From: Mesotaenium endlicherianum
Lineage: Eukaryota > Streptophyta > Zygnematophyceae > Zygnematales > Mesotaeniaceae
Length of the DNA: 64,000 nucleotides
Direction of reading: 5' to 3'
Assembly (NCBI GenBank): GCA_009602735.1
Contig: WELA01001569.1
Span: forward strand, 13,370 to 77,369
Each line of letters begins with the position of its first letter. Positions within the stretch are counted from its first letter, which is position 1. The position numbers and the translations under genes were made by a program. The notes below the pieces were generated by a model, which did no database searches, was not told the DNA's origin, and saw only the letters and a program-made list of their open reading frames with translations. Below, piece after piece: positions 10,560 to 22,499 of this stretch.

Positions 10560-13500
10560 ATGAATAACTACCACATTTATGACCAAATTGGGAAGGGGCG
10601 GAACTCGGTACGACGCCATTGTCTAGCCTCTCAGTCTGCAGTTTGCATACGTTGATCTGGTTGACTCCAAGTAGTCTTGCATGTTGATACTCCATGTACT
10701 ATCACTACTTCAGTATACTTGCATTCTACAAACATACTGGGAAATTGTGAGGAGCTCTGACCGAGGCTTTATCTATGGTGTCTTGCAGGTTGTGTACAAA
10801 GCAAGGAAGATCAAATCTATCCAATACTTTGCAGTAAAGAGTGTTGAGAAGGCAGATAAAGAAAGGTTTCTCAGAGAGGTAAATGCCAAAGGGCGCTCGC
10901 TACCTGAGACTTTGACGACTTTGGGGTAAATGACTTAGTGCGGGGAAGTGAACAGCCCACATTGGTTCAGGATTGGTACTGTTATGAATATGTAAGACTG
11001 CGGGGTTAACGTGGTTTACTTCTTGTGCAGGTTCGCATTCTGCACTCCCTTAAGCACGATAACGTGCTCAGATTCGAAGCCTGGTAAGTACCTCAATGCA
11101 GCTTTCAAGTTCCAAACTTCTTTCATGTGACATGTTGCTGCTGGAACAAGCACGCAGCATGAATATATGTAGGCAGATTAATCTTTGATCAAGTTCGAGC
11201 TGGGGCGGAGTAGACTCTTCAGTTCCACCGTGCACGAACATCACAGTAAGAAAAGTCATGGGCTCCCGAGGTGGCTACTGCTGTTCCCAAGAGGAGTATG
11301 GGTTGTTCTTCCACAGCCTACAGTCAGGCCAGGCTTCCTTCCCCAGATCTTCACCTGGTCACTTTTATACGAAACTGCATTGGAGGTCTTATAGTCAGCA
11401 TCCGCTGCGTGGTCTCGCTAACTGCTTGTGCAGGTACGAGACAACAAATCATCTTTGGATCATTCTCGAGTACTGCGTCGGCGGTGATCTGTATAAACTA
11501 CTCGAGCAGGTGGGGATTATACATAGTAATCATCGCTTGACCTATTATAGTACTGTGCTGCTATGCTCGTGCTAGGCACCTTGGGTAAATTGTGCTCCTG
11601 TCGTATGTTGGAAATATGGTAACGACCTAGTAAAGTCACTGCAAAAATTTGCAGCAAGACCTTTCCAAGGAACAGGGGATCAACCTCTGATGATATATGT
11701 GGGGTCCTGTCTGGGGTCTGCAGGACGTCAAACTGCCGGAGGACTCGATTCATGACTTTGCTCGAGACCTCGTCAAGGCCCTGCAGTAAGGCTTCCAGCT
11801 CGCAGTAGCCATGTCATGTTACGTTCACTTTGTGAAGTGTGAGGCTTGCAGGTTGAGCGCGCCTGCAAGCGTGCCAGTGAGAGGGACTAGGTGCTTATTG
11901 TGTTAATAGTGCAATCAGTGGCTTCCATGCTAAGGTGATGTGGATAATGAAACTCTGCAGGTTCTTACACGCAAATGGGATTGTGTACTGCGACCTGAAG
12001 CCCTCGAATGTGCTTCTCGACGAGAATGGCCGGCTTAAGGTACTCTCAACTTCCCCTTGAGAGTCCATCACTTTCCATGAAGGTCATCTCCTTGCTGTAC
12101 AGTAAGAAGGTGGAGGCCCTGGCAGGCCAGGTTGTGTTCACACAGGTACTAACTTAAGAGGGCCTGGCAAGCCAGGCTGTGTTCACACTGGAACTGACCT
12201 TGAGGTTCGTGACCTCCTTCCAGCTCTGCGACTTTGGGTTGGCGCGTCACCTTAATGACATCGCCAAGAAGTCAGTGCAGCAGGTACGTCGCTCGCCACC
12301 CACTCGTGTGCACGTTGAGCAATGCAGGAAAGCTTAGGTGCTGTTGGCTGCCAGTCATTGGCTGCCAGTCATGGGCTGCCAGTCATGGGCTGCCCGTCAA
12401 GGGCAGCCTAAGTAAGAGCTTCACGAGAGCTTGCTTGAAGAGCTCCAAGTAGGGCTTTGTGCATGGCACTTCATGCATGGCACTGTTGGCGGAGGACTGG
12501 CTGGGAGGCACTAGTGCCGTCACTCGGTTCCATACTCTCACCATACAAGTACGCAAGGATGGCAGAGATAGTATGGCAAAGGACACTACCCGTCTCATTG
12601 CAGCCCAAAGTGCGCCAAAGCGAAAGGAACGCACAGGGTAGCTCAGCAGCCTAGCCACGACAGCCCCAATACTGGCAGGAGAATGAGGGAAGTCTTGCAG
12701 CCAAGTCAAGGACCTTGTTCACACAGCACCCTTAGTTGGCAGGAAAATAGTGAAGGTCTAGAAGCCCAGCCAACTAGCCTGGCCTTCTTCTGGCAGCACC
12801 CACACTAGCAAAAGAGCAAGAGGGAAGTATAGCAGGGAAGCCACGGGCGCCCATGCTTAGTAGAAGAAGGGGGAAGTGTGGCAGCCCAGCCACGAGCCTT
12901 CTCCTGCCAGCACCCGCACTTGGCAGGAGAACAAGGAGAGTCAGAAACCTAGCCATGTCCCCTCTTATCTGCCTGCAAAAAGCACGTTCAACAGAAGGCA
13001 CGGGGACCTGGAACTTCTTATATGAGCTGACAGACGGCGCCTGTGACACTTGGCAGCTCTCGGAGGCCGACAGGGGGACCCCCTTCTACATGGCCCCGGA
13101 GCTGTTCGAGGAGGTCGGCGTCCACTCCTTCAGCTCCGACTTTTGGGCCCTGGGGTGCCTCATGTACGAGCTCTACTCGGGCAAGCCCCCCTTCTGCTCC
13201 TCCAGCTTCAACCAGCTCGTGACGTCCATCCTCACAGAGCCCCCCCCTCCTCTGCCCGGCAACCCGAGCCAGGAGTTTCAGGACCTCGTGTTTGGGCTCC
13301 TGCGAAAGGACCCCCTGGATCGCATCCAATGGGAGGAGCTCAGGGAGCATCCCTTCTGGAGAGCCGATCTGACCTCCATGCCGCTGCCACCTCAGCCTGC
13401 CCTGGAGCACTACCTGGGGCAGAGAGCCGCGAGCCAGAACCAGGCCCCGGAGCAGCCTCCTGGCTCCAAAGAGGGAGCCCACACCAAGAGCCACGTCCAT

Positions 13501-16500
13501 CCCAGCGAACCCGGGCACAGAAGAGTCGCGCTGAGTGATGTGAGAGATGTGGACATAAATGCTGGTGACGGAGGAGGAGGAGGGGTTGGGGGCGGGCACG
13601 GGCACGGGCAGACTGCTGCTGCAGCAGCAGCAGCAGCAGCAAACAGGAAGCAGAACTCCAGCAGGCACTTGCAGGAGCTCCCCTACAATCAGAACATGCA
13701 AGCCGCCGGCGTCGACATCATGCGCCTGTCGAAGATTGTGCGCACCAACCTGCAGAGGGAGGCCGACGGGGAAACCTACAGGCAGGGGACAGGGGCAGGG
13801 GCAGGGGCAGGGGCAGGAGCGGGGTCGGGCGGGGGGGCGGGGGCGAGGGCGTCTATGCATCGCTCCCACGACGACATAGTGCTCGAGAATTTTGATCTGG
13901 AGCTGGACTTTGCGGAGAGGTCTGAGCACACCCACACAGGGGAGGACGTTGCCCAGGGCTCGGGGGGGGGGGACTCGGGCTCGCACGAGAGTAGCGGCGG
14001 CGGAGGCGGCCAAGCCCAGTCCCACTCGGCAGCCTCTCAGAACCAGTCCCACAGCCGCTCCCACTCGCAGACCCAGTCCCATTCGCACTCCCACTCCCAC
14101 TCCCACTCCCACTCGCAGTCTCAGTCCCAGTCCCAATCCCAGTCCCACTCGCACTCCCACTCCCACTCCAGAAGCACAGCGTCTGGCGATACAGACATGG
14201 ACCCCTCCAGCACGTCTGCAGCCCCAGCCTTGCACCAAGCTCAAGGCCCCGCCCTGGGGGGGGCTCCAGCTGGCAGCGAGAGGAGTAGACGGCAGACAGA
14301 CCACGCTCGGGGGGCTCCATCAGCCTGGGAGCGGGAGCGGGAGCGCGAGCATGAGGAGGAGTCCATGTCTTCTGCGCTCCATGGTGCCGACGCCGCCGGG
14401 CGCACCAACGCGGCGACAGCTGTCCCTGGAGCTTCAGAGGCTGCAGCGCCTCCGCGGCCCGACCTCGGTGCCGCTGCTGCCACGCCTTCCAAGCTTGGGA
14501 AGAAGGCGCAGAGAGGAGGACCAGGTGCCGCTGCCCCTGCAAACCCCAGCCAGCAGCAGAAGGAGGGCGAGGAGGCAGAGGCAGCCGCAGCTGCAGTAGC
14601 GTCAGCTGCAGCGGCAGCGGCGTCGAACGGTCTCCCCTACGACGGGCAGCTCTTGCGCCCTGTGTCCCTCTCCGACGTCCTCTGGCACCCCTCGGACCTC
14701 TCCGTAAAGCCCATCATGCTGAACAGGAGGATCGAGCGGCTGCCGGAGCCCACGTTTGATCCCCGCCAGCTGCACGTGCACGCGCTCTCGGCCGCCGAGC
14801 TTGCGTCCGCCCCCCCGCAGCAGGCGGGCGCGCTCCTGTCCAAGCTGGCGGCCACCATCGGCAGCGCGAGCGCCGCGCCGCCCAGCGAGAAGCTGAACGC
14901 GCTGCGGTACCTGGAGACGCTTAGCCGCGACGCGGAGGCTGCCAACGTCCTCGTCAACAGCGCGCTCATGCCCGCGCTCGTGAAGCTGCTGCGCATGGGC
15001 AAGACGGCGGCCTACAAGGTCCAGGTCACGCTCGTCATGGGCCTGCTCGTGCGCCACGCCACGACGATCCAGGAGGAGCTCGCGGGCACGGGCATCGTGT
15101 CGGTGCTCACCGACGCCCTCCGCGACCGCAACGAGAAGGTGCGCCGGCGCGCCATGGCCACCCTGGGGGAGCTCATCTTCTACATCGCGACGCAGAACCC
15201 CGCCGGCGTCGACGGCACCTCCAAGGGGTCCTCTGCCTGGCAGGTAGCGTATAACTTGCCCACAAAACCCACGCCACCCACGTCGTCCACGTCACTCACA
15301 ATATCCTATGTCATCCACATCGTCCACGTCACCCATGCCGGTGTCGCGAACCTTCCACCTCACTCTCCGGAGCTTTTGCCCCGTCGCACGTGCAGGTTTT
15401 TTTGTCGTCACATGGCCCTCTGATACGGTGCTCCTTACAGCAAGACACACGCAAGGGAAAGCTGAGCCCCGCGTGATGCGCTCTGACACGTTGGGCTTGC
15501 ACTCAGAGTCTGGACCTGAACCCAAATGACTCCGCCGAAATGGCAGAACGCCAATACTTTTGCAAGCTGCAAGAGTCAGGAAACTGTTAAGGTGGAAGGC
15601 CTTCTGAATCAGCTGCACAACAACTGTTTCTGTGTCCTCGTAATCGGTTATGGGAGGGAGCAATCGCCGGTAAACAAGAGGGTGTACGTGTTCTGAGAGG
15701 GGGGCCGGGGGGGGAGTGCGCGAGGGCAAGCAGCCTAACTGCTGCACCGCCCCTCTTCCATTGCCCGAAAGGGAACCGAAAGGGGAATCAAACACACACC
15801 CACCTTGCTGCAACACCTTGGTGCAACACCTGGCTCTGACACCTGGCTGCACCACCTGGTGTAGACACATGGCTGCAACTGACACCTGGCTGCTGTGGCA
15901 CCTGGCGCTCTTGCCGCAAGTGCGTGCAGGTCCCGCAGACGACAGTGACGCTGATCGCCTCCATGCTGCGGCGGGGCGAGGACGAGGTCACCCAGCAGTA
16001 CGCCGTGAAGACAATCGAGAACGTCGTCAGCGAGGGCGGCGCGTGGGCGGCCAAGTTCTCGACGCACGAGATCGTGGCCAACCTCTGCCACATCATCCGC
16101 AGCGCGGGCGGCGGCGGCGGCGGCGGGGGCGGCGCGGGTGGCACCGCCGCNNNNNNNNNNNNNNNNNNNNNNNNNNNNNNNNNNNNNNNNNNNNNNNNNN
16201 NNNNNNNNNNNNNNNNNNNNNNNNNNNNNNNNNNNNNNNNNNNNNNNNNNNNNNNNNNNNNNNNNNNNNNNNNNNNNNNNNNNNNNNNNNNNNNNNNNNN
16301 NNNNNNNNNNNNNNNNNNNNNNNNNNNNNNNNNNNNNNNNNNNNNNNNNNNNNNNNNNNNNNNNNNNNNNNNNNNNNNNNNNNNNNNNNNNNNNNNNNNN
16401 NNNNNNNNNNNNNNNNNNNNNNNNNNNNNNNNNNNNNNNNNNNNNNNNNNNNNNNNNNNNNNNNNNNNNNNNNNNNNNNNNNNNNNNNNNNNNNNNNNNN

Positions 16501-19500
16501 NNNNNNNNNNNNNNNNNNNNNNNNNNNNNNNNNNNNNNNNNNNNNNNNNNNNNNNNNNNNNNNNNNNNNNNNNNNNNNNNNNNNNNNNNNNNNNNNNNNN
16601 NNNNNNNNNNNNNNNNNNNNNNNNNNNNNNNNNNNNNNNNNNNNNNNNNNNNNNNNNNNNNNNNNNNNNNNNNNNNNNNNNNNNNNNNNNNNNNNNNNNN
16701 NNNNNNNNNNNNNNNNNNNNNNNNNNNNNNNNNNNNNNNNNNNNNNNNNNNNNNNNNNNNNNNNNNNNNNNNNNNNNNNNNNNNNNNNNNNNNNNNNNNN
16801 NNNNNNNNNNNNNNNNNNNNNNNNNNNNNNNNNNNNNNNNNNNNNNNNNNNNNNNNNNNNNNNNNNNNNNNNNNNNNNNGCGGCGGCGCCGTTAGCGGCA
16901 CTGGCGGCGGCGGTGCAGGGGCCGGGGCCGCAGCCGCCGCGGCCGCAACGGCGCGCCACCTGGCAGCCCTCACGGAGGACCGCCAGCTCGTGTCCAATGT
17001 GGCGGCGCTCGTGGAGCACACCTCGGAGGTGGTCCGGGGCAAGGCGCTCGTGTGCGTGGCGCTGCTGTGCCAGACGCACCCCCCCCGCGTGCTGCACCAA
17101 CTGTGCAACTCCAAGCTTGTCCCAGCCATCGAGCGCGTGAGCAAGGATAAGGACGCGTACGTGCAGCAGTGCCTGGCGGCCCTGGTGCAGGCAGTGGCCA
17201 CCATTGTGCCCTCGCTCCTCGCGCAACTCGAGGCGGAGATAGACAACCCAAGCGCGGGCCAGGGCCAGCACCACCAGAGCCCGGCAGGGGCAGGCAAGGG
17301 GCAGGCAACACCTGGCACGCTGCGGCGGGCGGTCCACGTGACGGGGGCGGCGGTGGCGGGCGCCAGCCCTGGAAAGGCGTACGGGGGCGGGGGCAGAGGT
17401 GCAGACAGGGCTCACCAGCTGCAGCAGCAGCAGCAGCAGCCGCAGGTGTTGCTGGAGCACTTCTCTGTTCTGTTGCACCTGGTGTCGAGCCAGGTGTTCC
17501 GGAAGCACATCGTGAACGAGGAGCTGCTGCGCCACCTGTCGCGCCTGGTGGCCCGGATGGAAGGTACCTCCTTCCAGGTGAGAGAGAACTCCCCCAACAC
17601 CCCCCCCCCCCCAAACAAAAAAAGCTCCTCTTCTTGATCAAGTCCGCACCTCCACACCTCCACGCATGCACAAGACGGACTTTCTCGTTCCCCAATGCCA
17701 TCAGCACTGCTTGTGCCAGCGCGCACAGGCCCCCTTCAGGGCACTGCCTCATCAGCACGACTCTGGGAGAATTTTCCGAGCGAGTCTTTACAGTGGTGCA
17801 TTCTCGCAAGTCCACGCGTCGCCAGAAGCACTAACGCGAGCCACTGAAGGAAGGATGGCCAGACAGGGCAGTGCTCGCAGCTGCGTCCTCTTCATCTCTC
17901 GCGCCTCTTAGCATCCGGGGGTCGATGTACCTCAGGGGAACGGCCGCGGCTTCGAGCATTCCCTGTGGCCCACACAACTGATTTGGATTGAATTCAAGGG
18001 ACGGCATGGCCCGGGATTGCGCAGACGTCTCCGTTGCATTGGTCCAGCCAGAAGTATTCTTTAGAACGCTGTCGAGGAGTGGTGCCATCGTCCCGGCGCA
18101 CGCAAGCGCGCAGCACTCAGCCGGAACGCCGCAGCTGGCTGACACCCTCTAACCACTGCGTCGCGCTTTCAGCCCTTGCTGCCATGCCCTTGCTGCTCTG
18201 CCCTGCCCTGGCCTAACCTTCTTACCCTGCCCAGCCCTGGCCTCGCCTGACCTTTCTGCCCTCATTTGCCCTGCTCTGTGCCCTGCCCTGCCCTGCCCTG
18301 GCCTAACTCTTCCACCTTGCTGCCCTGCCCTTCTTTCCCTGCCTGTCCTGCCCCAGCCTAATCTTTCTGCCCTGCCCTGCACTGCCCTCTCTGCACTGCC
18401 CTGTTCAGGGGCAGGAGGAATTCCAGTCGACGCTGCTGCAGGTGCTGGACTCGCTGGCGCAGCACCCGGGGCTGCTGCTGGAGCACCAGGAGCTCCTGCT
18501 GGCGCACACACTACCCTCCCTGGCCTCCCTCTACACCAAGGCCGCCAACGGCGACGCACGCTTCATGTGCCTCAAGATCCTCTGCGACGTGCTGGCGACG
18601 TATTTGGAGGCCATCTCGGCGGCGGACACGTCGGCGGCGGGCATGTCACCCGACTCCGCGGCGCCTGGGACAGCGGCGGCGGCGGGGGGGCCCGGGGCCG
18701 GCGGCGGCGTGAGGGCCAGCCTGGCGGCGCGCGAGCTGCCCGGGACGAGGGGCAGGGAGTTCCTGTCGGAGGTCTCGCAGGCGCGGCTGGGCGAGCTCGT
18801 GCACGGCTGGTTCCTGCACCTGTACCCGTCGCTGATCGACGACGAGGACCCCACGCCCATGTACGCGCACCGGCTGCTGGCGGCGCTCTTGGACCGGGGG
18901 ATCGTCCAGGTGGCGGACCTGGAGCGGCTGGAGCTCACGCCGCGGCTGTTCGAGCGGCTGCTGGACCTCCAGGGCGGCAGCGTCAGCCTGCACGTGGTGC
19001 GCCTGTGCTGCCAGCTGGCGGCGTCGCCCGAGGTCGCGTCAGAGGCGCTCTCGCGCTTGCGCGTGATGGGCGGCGTCGGCGAGCTCCTTGAGATGGTCAT
19101 CCTGCAAAAGATGGAGGACTTCCTGGAGCCCGTGGTCACACTGGTGCTGTGCTTCCTGGAGCGCGAGCTGCACCACCGCGACAACAACGACGAGGAGGGC
19201 GTGATTGCCGACGTCGCCGACCTCTGCTTCTTCAGCGGCATGTTTGTGGAGGCCCTCAAGAGCCGCAACGCCGACGTCGCCGACATCGCGGCCGAGTGCC
19301 TGATGCTCATCATGGACGTGGCGCCCGCGGAGGGCGCCCACGGGGTGCTCGAGCGCCTGCAGGACGCGGCCGACGTGCTGGCGTCGTTCTCCTCTCAGGG
19401 CCCCCCCGAGCTGGTGTCCAAGCTGCAGTTCTACCTGCTGCAGGTCATCGTCCTTGCGCTGTCGGAGCAGCCGGCCGAGCTCGTGAGCCCGGAGGACGTG

Positions 19501-19614
19501 GAGGCGCTGGAGAACGCGATAAGGCCGCTGTGCGCGCCCGACGACGACGACAGCGTAGATCCCAAGGTGGCCGCTGCAGCGGAGCACTTGCTGTCTCTCT
19601 TGCAAGAAGACTAG
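10560..19614 (+). CDS. RUK: RUNKEL/ULK4-like protein kinase with C-terminal ARM/HEAT repeats
   Basis: Ten exons: 10560-10607, 10789-10878, 11031-11083, 11434-11509, 11724-11785, 11961-12039, 12224-12283, 13057-15243, 15930 to 17577 (interrupted by the gap 16151-16879) and 18415-19614. The kinase domain covers residues 4 to about 256. The glycine loop is G11-K-G-R-N-S, lacking the third glycine. K33 is in FAVK and E46 is the likely helix-C glutamate. The catalytic loop is Y-C-D121-L-K-P-S-N, not HRD; DFG is D139 and APE ends at E171. In plants RUNKEL is a microtubule-associated protein needed for phragmoplast and cell-plate growth; ULK4 is its animal relative. Exon 8 adds a low-complexity insert of several hundred residues, then conserved blocks (SLSDVLWHPSDLSVKP) and ARM repeats to the C-terminus (LLSLLQED). 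Apart from the gap the product is over 1500 residues, longer than Arabidopsis RUNKEL (about 1370). Confidence 0.9.
12040..12223 (+). repeat. Short direct repeat in RUNKEL intron 6
   Basis: A unit of about 40 bp (GGCCTGGCAGGCCAGG...TTGTGTTCACAC) occurs twice between about 12115 and 12190 with a few changes. It is intronic and non-coding. Confidence 0.6.
12345..12955 (+). repeat. Tandem repeats filling RUNKEL intron 7
   Basis: Two repeat families sit in this intron (12284-13056). At 12349-12412 the 13-bp word GGCTGCCAGTCAT recurs about four times. At about 12640-12955 a longer imperfect unit of 60-70 bp, containing GGCAGGARAA, GGAAGT, GCAGCCCAGCCA and a CAGCACCC motif, recurs about four times. 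They create spurious frames but no exon of the kinase. Confidence 0.65.
13614..14175 (+). repeat. Coding low-complexity tracts in RUNKEL exon 8
   Basis: Inside exon 8 are a GCA run (13615-13641) coding for polyalanine, a G-rich GGGGCA run (13787-13850) coding for Gly-Ala repeats, and a CACTCC/CAGTCC run (about 14040-14170) coding for His-Ser and Gln-Ser dipeptides. All stay in frame with the kinase. They lie between the kinase domain and the conserved SLSDVLWH block, a region that is disordered in plant relatives too. Confidence 0.8.
15244..15929 (+). other. RUNKEL intron 8, with CACCTGGCTG repeats near its 3' end
   Basis: Donor CAG|GTAGCG and acceptor gtgcag. Between about 15805 and 15910 the word CACCTGGCTG or close variants occurs five or more times. 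No coding signal that continues the ARM repeats is seen in the intron. Confidence 0.7.
16151..16879. other. Assembly gap (729 N) inside RUNKEL
   Basis: Flanked on both sides by GGC-rich polyglycine-coding sequence, the likely cause of the break. Comparison with the plant protein suggests about 70 conserved residues are missing here. Confidence 0.95.
17578..18414 (+). other. RUNKEL intron 9, with C/T minisatellite before the acceptor
   Basis: Donor TTCCAG|GTGAGA. The 3' part (about 18175-18410) is a degenerate minisatellite of CCCTGCCCTGGCCTAAC-like units, almost a pure polypyrimidine strand. Two in-frame acceptors lie 6 bp apart (cag|GGGCAG and gcag|GAGGAA), so Gly-Gln may be included or skipped at residue level. 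Confidence 0.75.
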
Positions 19615-21739
19615 GCCTCGCAGGCAACCTCTCTCGACCTTACTTACGCTAGAGCTTAGTCAATACATTGTTCCCTCCTTTCTTTGAGCTTTCTCCTCCA
19701 GCTAGGACTTAGACATGATGCAGCCACTAGATAGGGCACAGCAGTGCCTTTAAAATTCGCGATCCACGCCTCTTTGAAGCAGATGTCACCAGCCAGACGC
19801 TCAGGATCCAGTATACGCGACTATATGTGGGCCCAGGTACTAGATGCGTCATAAATTTATGCAGAGAACTTTATACGGCAGGTGTAAGGCTGAATGTGGT
19901 TGTCATAAGATCCACCTCCATCGTGGACCTTTACCCAGACTTCAATTCTGCCGGCTTTGCTGCACATGATGTATAAGTTGGACAAGTGTGCAAACCTAGA
20001 GAACAATTGGTCTTAATTTGAGCATAATGAAGGGCAAGTACTATATGCAGCTGGCTGGTATGACGTGACAGTTATGATGTCTTCTTGTGTCCTTAGCTTT
20101 CTAGAGGAAAGGGGGGACTAGAAACACATATCTCACTTGTTGAAGTGATTAATCGAAGTCCATGCTTGGGTGGTTTTCTTTGATTTATGACATATATGTG
20201 GTGACAAACACTTGCACTATGACGTCTATTTGAATTTGAAAGATGAATACTCCTCGCTCTTCTAGCGTGTGCTGACTCAATGGCAAGCATGCAATCCACC
20301 GTATGTACTTTTTGAAAAGATTTGCTAGCTAGTCATCTAATTTCTCTTGATTCACCTGCGTTCTTTGAAATTTAATTTGCCCACATCCCAAACGTCACTT
20401 TTGAGCCGCTAATAATGTCAAAACATTATAGTCAGCTATTTACTAATAAAATTGCACGCGGCCAGTGTGCGGAGCGGAGGAGAGCAGTTAAGTAGAAGTA
20501 GTAGTACAGAAGGGGTGCCATAAGGTCACAAAATGAAATACAAATAGCAATTGGGACGTCACATGTCTAGTATACAGATTCTCCAATTATTGATTGTAAA
20601 GTCTACTATATTGAACTTCCACTACATTGCTATCCATATTATTACACCATGCTCGTGCCAACTCATCGAAGTTGATGTATCTACATCAATTTTCACTATA
20701 GATAGCTAGCTACTTTTGCAAATATGCCGTTGAGGACTTGGGAGTTCTAGTTTTCAACTGTTATTTGTCCGCATATTTGGTTCTTTCTATGACGTGTTAA
20801 CAAACACAGACCGTGAGCGATATGATACATATTGCAATTTCGACATACACTTGGGCCCACTCTAGAAATGGTGCAGCGACGCAGAACAAATATTTTGGGT
20901 TTCTTAACCACTTACTAATGACTGGGAAGTGCTCTGGGACCTGTGCCATTGACGTGATCTGTGGCCCTTCCCATTCCCAGACTTCAAAATTCTGAATTTA
21001 CAATCTCAAAAGTAAATACATTGACTTGAATAGTCCAAAATTCATATTTGAAAGTCACCGACGCCTGCGACACCTGTAAATCAATTTGAAGTTTGAAAGT
21101 CAATGTTGCAAGAAAATGTCAATTTGAGTACGCTATTGTCTTGTTTGTGATTGGTTTAAATTTATGCACGTGTACATAACGTTATGCTGTGACCTTGGCA
21201 GCCTGAAAATAAAGAGTCGTGAAAGTCATCTATATATGAAAAAGACAAATTTACACTTGGCACGTTCATCTTAAACAAACAAGTGCTTCTTGATTAGCAT
21301 TGACCCCAAGTATGTGTGGGTGCAAAGCGGTTTTTGATGAGACAAATTACTAAAATACGTATAGAGGATTTGTTTATTACCACATGTATGTACAGTTTCA
21401 TACTTATTTCAAATGTACGTATGGCACATGCAAGGCTCGTCATTCTAGGGTTTGAGTGAGAATGTGACGTGCCACAAGAATTCGCATGCAACCCTACATG
21501 ATAGATTCCTCCTCGCTTTCATTTCCATATTTTCATATTTCCATATTTCATTTCCACTGTTCAAAGTGAAACGGTGTCACGAAGCAGATTTGTCAAACAC
21601 GTTAAAAAATTTCTCCACAAGTTTTTTCCATACCTTCTTTTTGCACCTTTATTTTCTAATGATCATTTAGCCGGGAAATGATATATCACTTGAAAAAACC
21701 TACAAAAACACGAGCCCTTTTCACTATAACCTCTAAAAT
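19615..21739. other. AT-rich intergenic region, no gene seen
   Basis: About 2.1 kb between the kinase stop codon and the first LTR. The base composition drops sharply in G+C compared with the kinase exons. Short CATATTTC repeats lie near 21520-21555. The small open frames lack any family features. Confidence 0.5.
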
Positions 21740-22466
21740 TGTAATGATATTGGTTAGATATAAGATTCATTGATATATATAATAGAAAATAAGTTCAGTC
21801 TACTGTATTATAATAATCAAGTCTGCTGGATTATTAATATACTTAGTTTAATGACTCAGCCCAGGGGCAGTAGGCTGAAGTCAACTTAGGTCAGCTTGCT
21901 CACTTAGGTCAGCTTGCTGACACATTCTTTGACAGTCAGCTGACTGCCGTATTCGGTAGCAGTGAACTGCCTAGTTATGCATCTAAGTGTGGTGTGCTAG
22001 ACGAGTGGCCAGATGACACCCTTAGGGTGGATGGCGATTCGGGATGATGGAGATGGCTGTGGATTTGGTTAGCTGAGGTCCTACCGACGTGGCTAACTCC
22101 CGGGTAGGGGGTGCCATTGCACTTGCCGTTGAACAGTAAACTCATTCAATGTACATATGCTAGGTATTGCTCTCGACTTCGGCATTCGGAAACGTGGCCA
22201 ACTCTCTTGTATAGCTTACAAAGAGAGATCTGAATCCAAGACGAGAAGCGATTGATGTTAATTGTCTTCTAACCTTGCTTATGTATGAGTTTATTGATTG
22301 CATGATTGATGCTCGTTTACTTGCATTTGACTTGTGAGTATCATATGCTGCTAGCATAATGTCCTTTGCTGTTTAATCAGTTAACGGAAAACACCATAAG
22401 ATTACTTGTTGATATGAAGATCTTTAATTATTTAATTATTGCCTATTGGTAAGTCGATTCATTTCA
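21740..22466 (+). repeat. 5' LTR of element A (chromovirus family 1)
   Basis: Begins TGTAATGATATTGG and ends CATTTCA, 727 bp, with long stretches matching the LTRs of element B (24835-25554). A primer-binding site follows at 22468. Its partner 3' LTR is not in the window. It is more diverged than B's LTRs, in keeping with an older copy. Confidence 0.85.
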
Positions 22467-22467
22467 G

Positions 22468-22479
22468 TGGTATCGGAGT
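22468..22479 (+). promoter_or_regulatory. Primer-binding site of element A
   Basis: TGGTATCGGAGT one base after the LTR, matching the initiator-Met-type primer site seen in the other elements with one change. Confidence 0.8.
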
Positions 22480-22499
22480 AGTTATCACAATAGTCTTGT

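Noticed and set aside
18567-19091. Alternative frames over the last RUNKEL exon
   Set aside because: GC-rich third positions leave other frames open; only the frame 18415-19614 matches the ARM-repeat tail.
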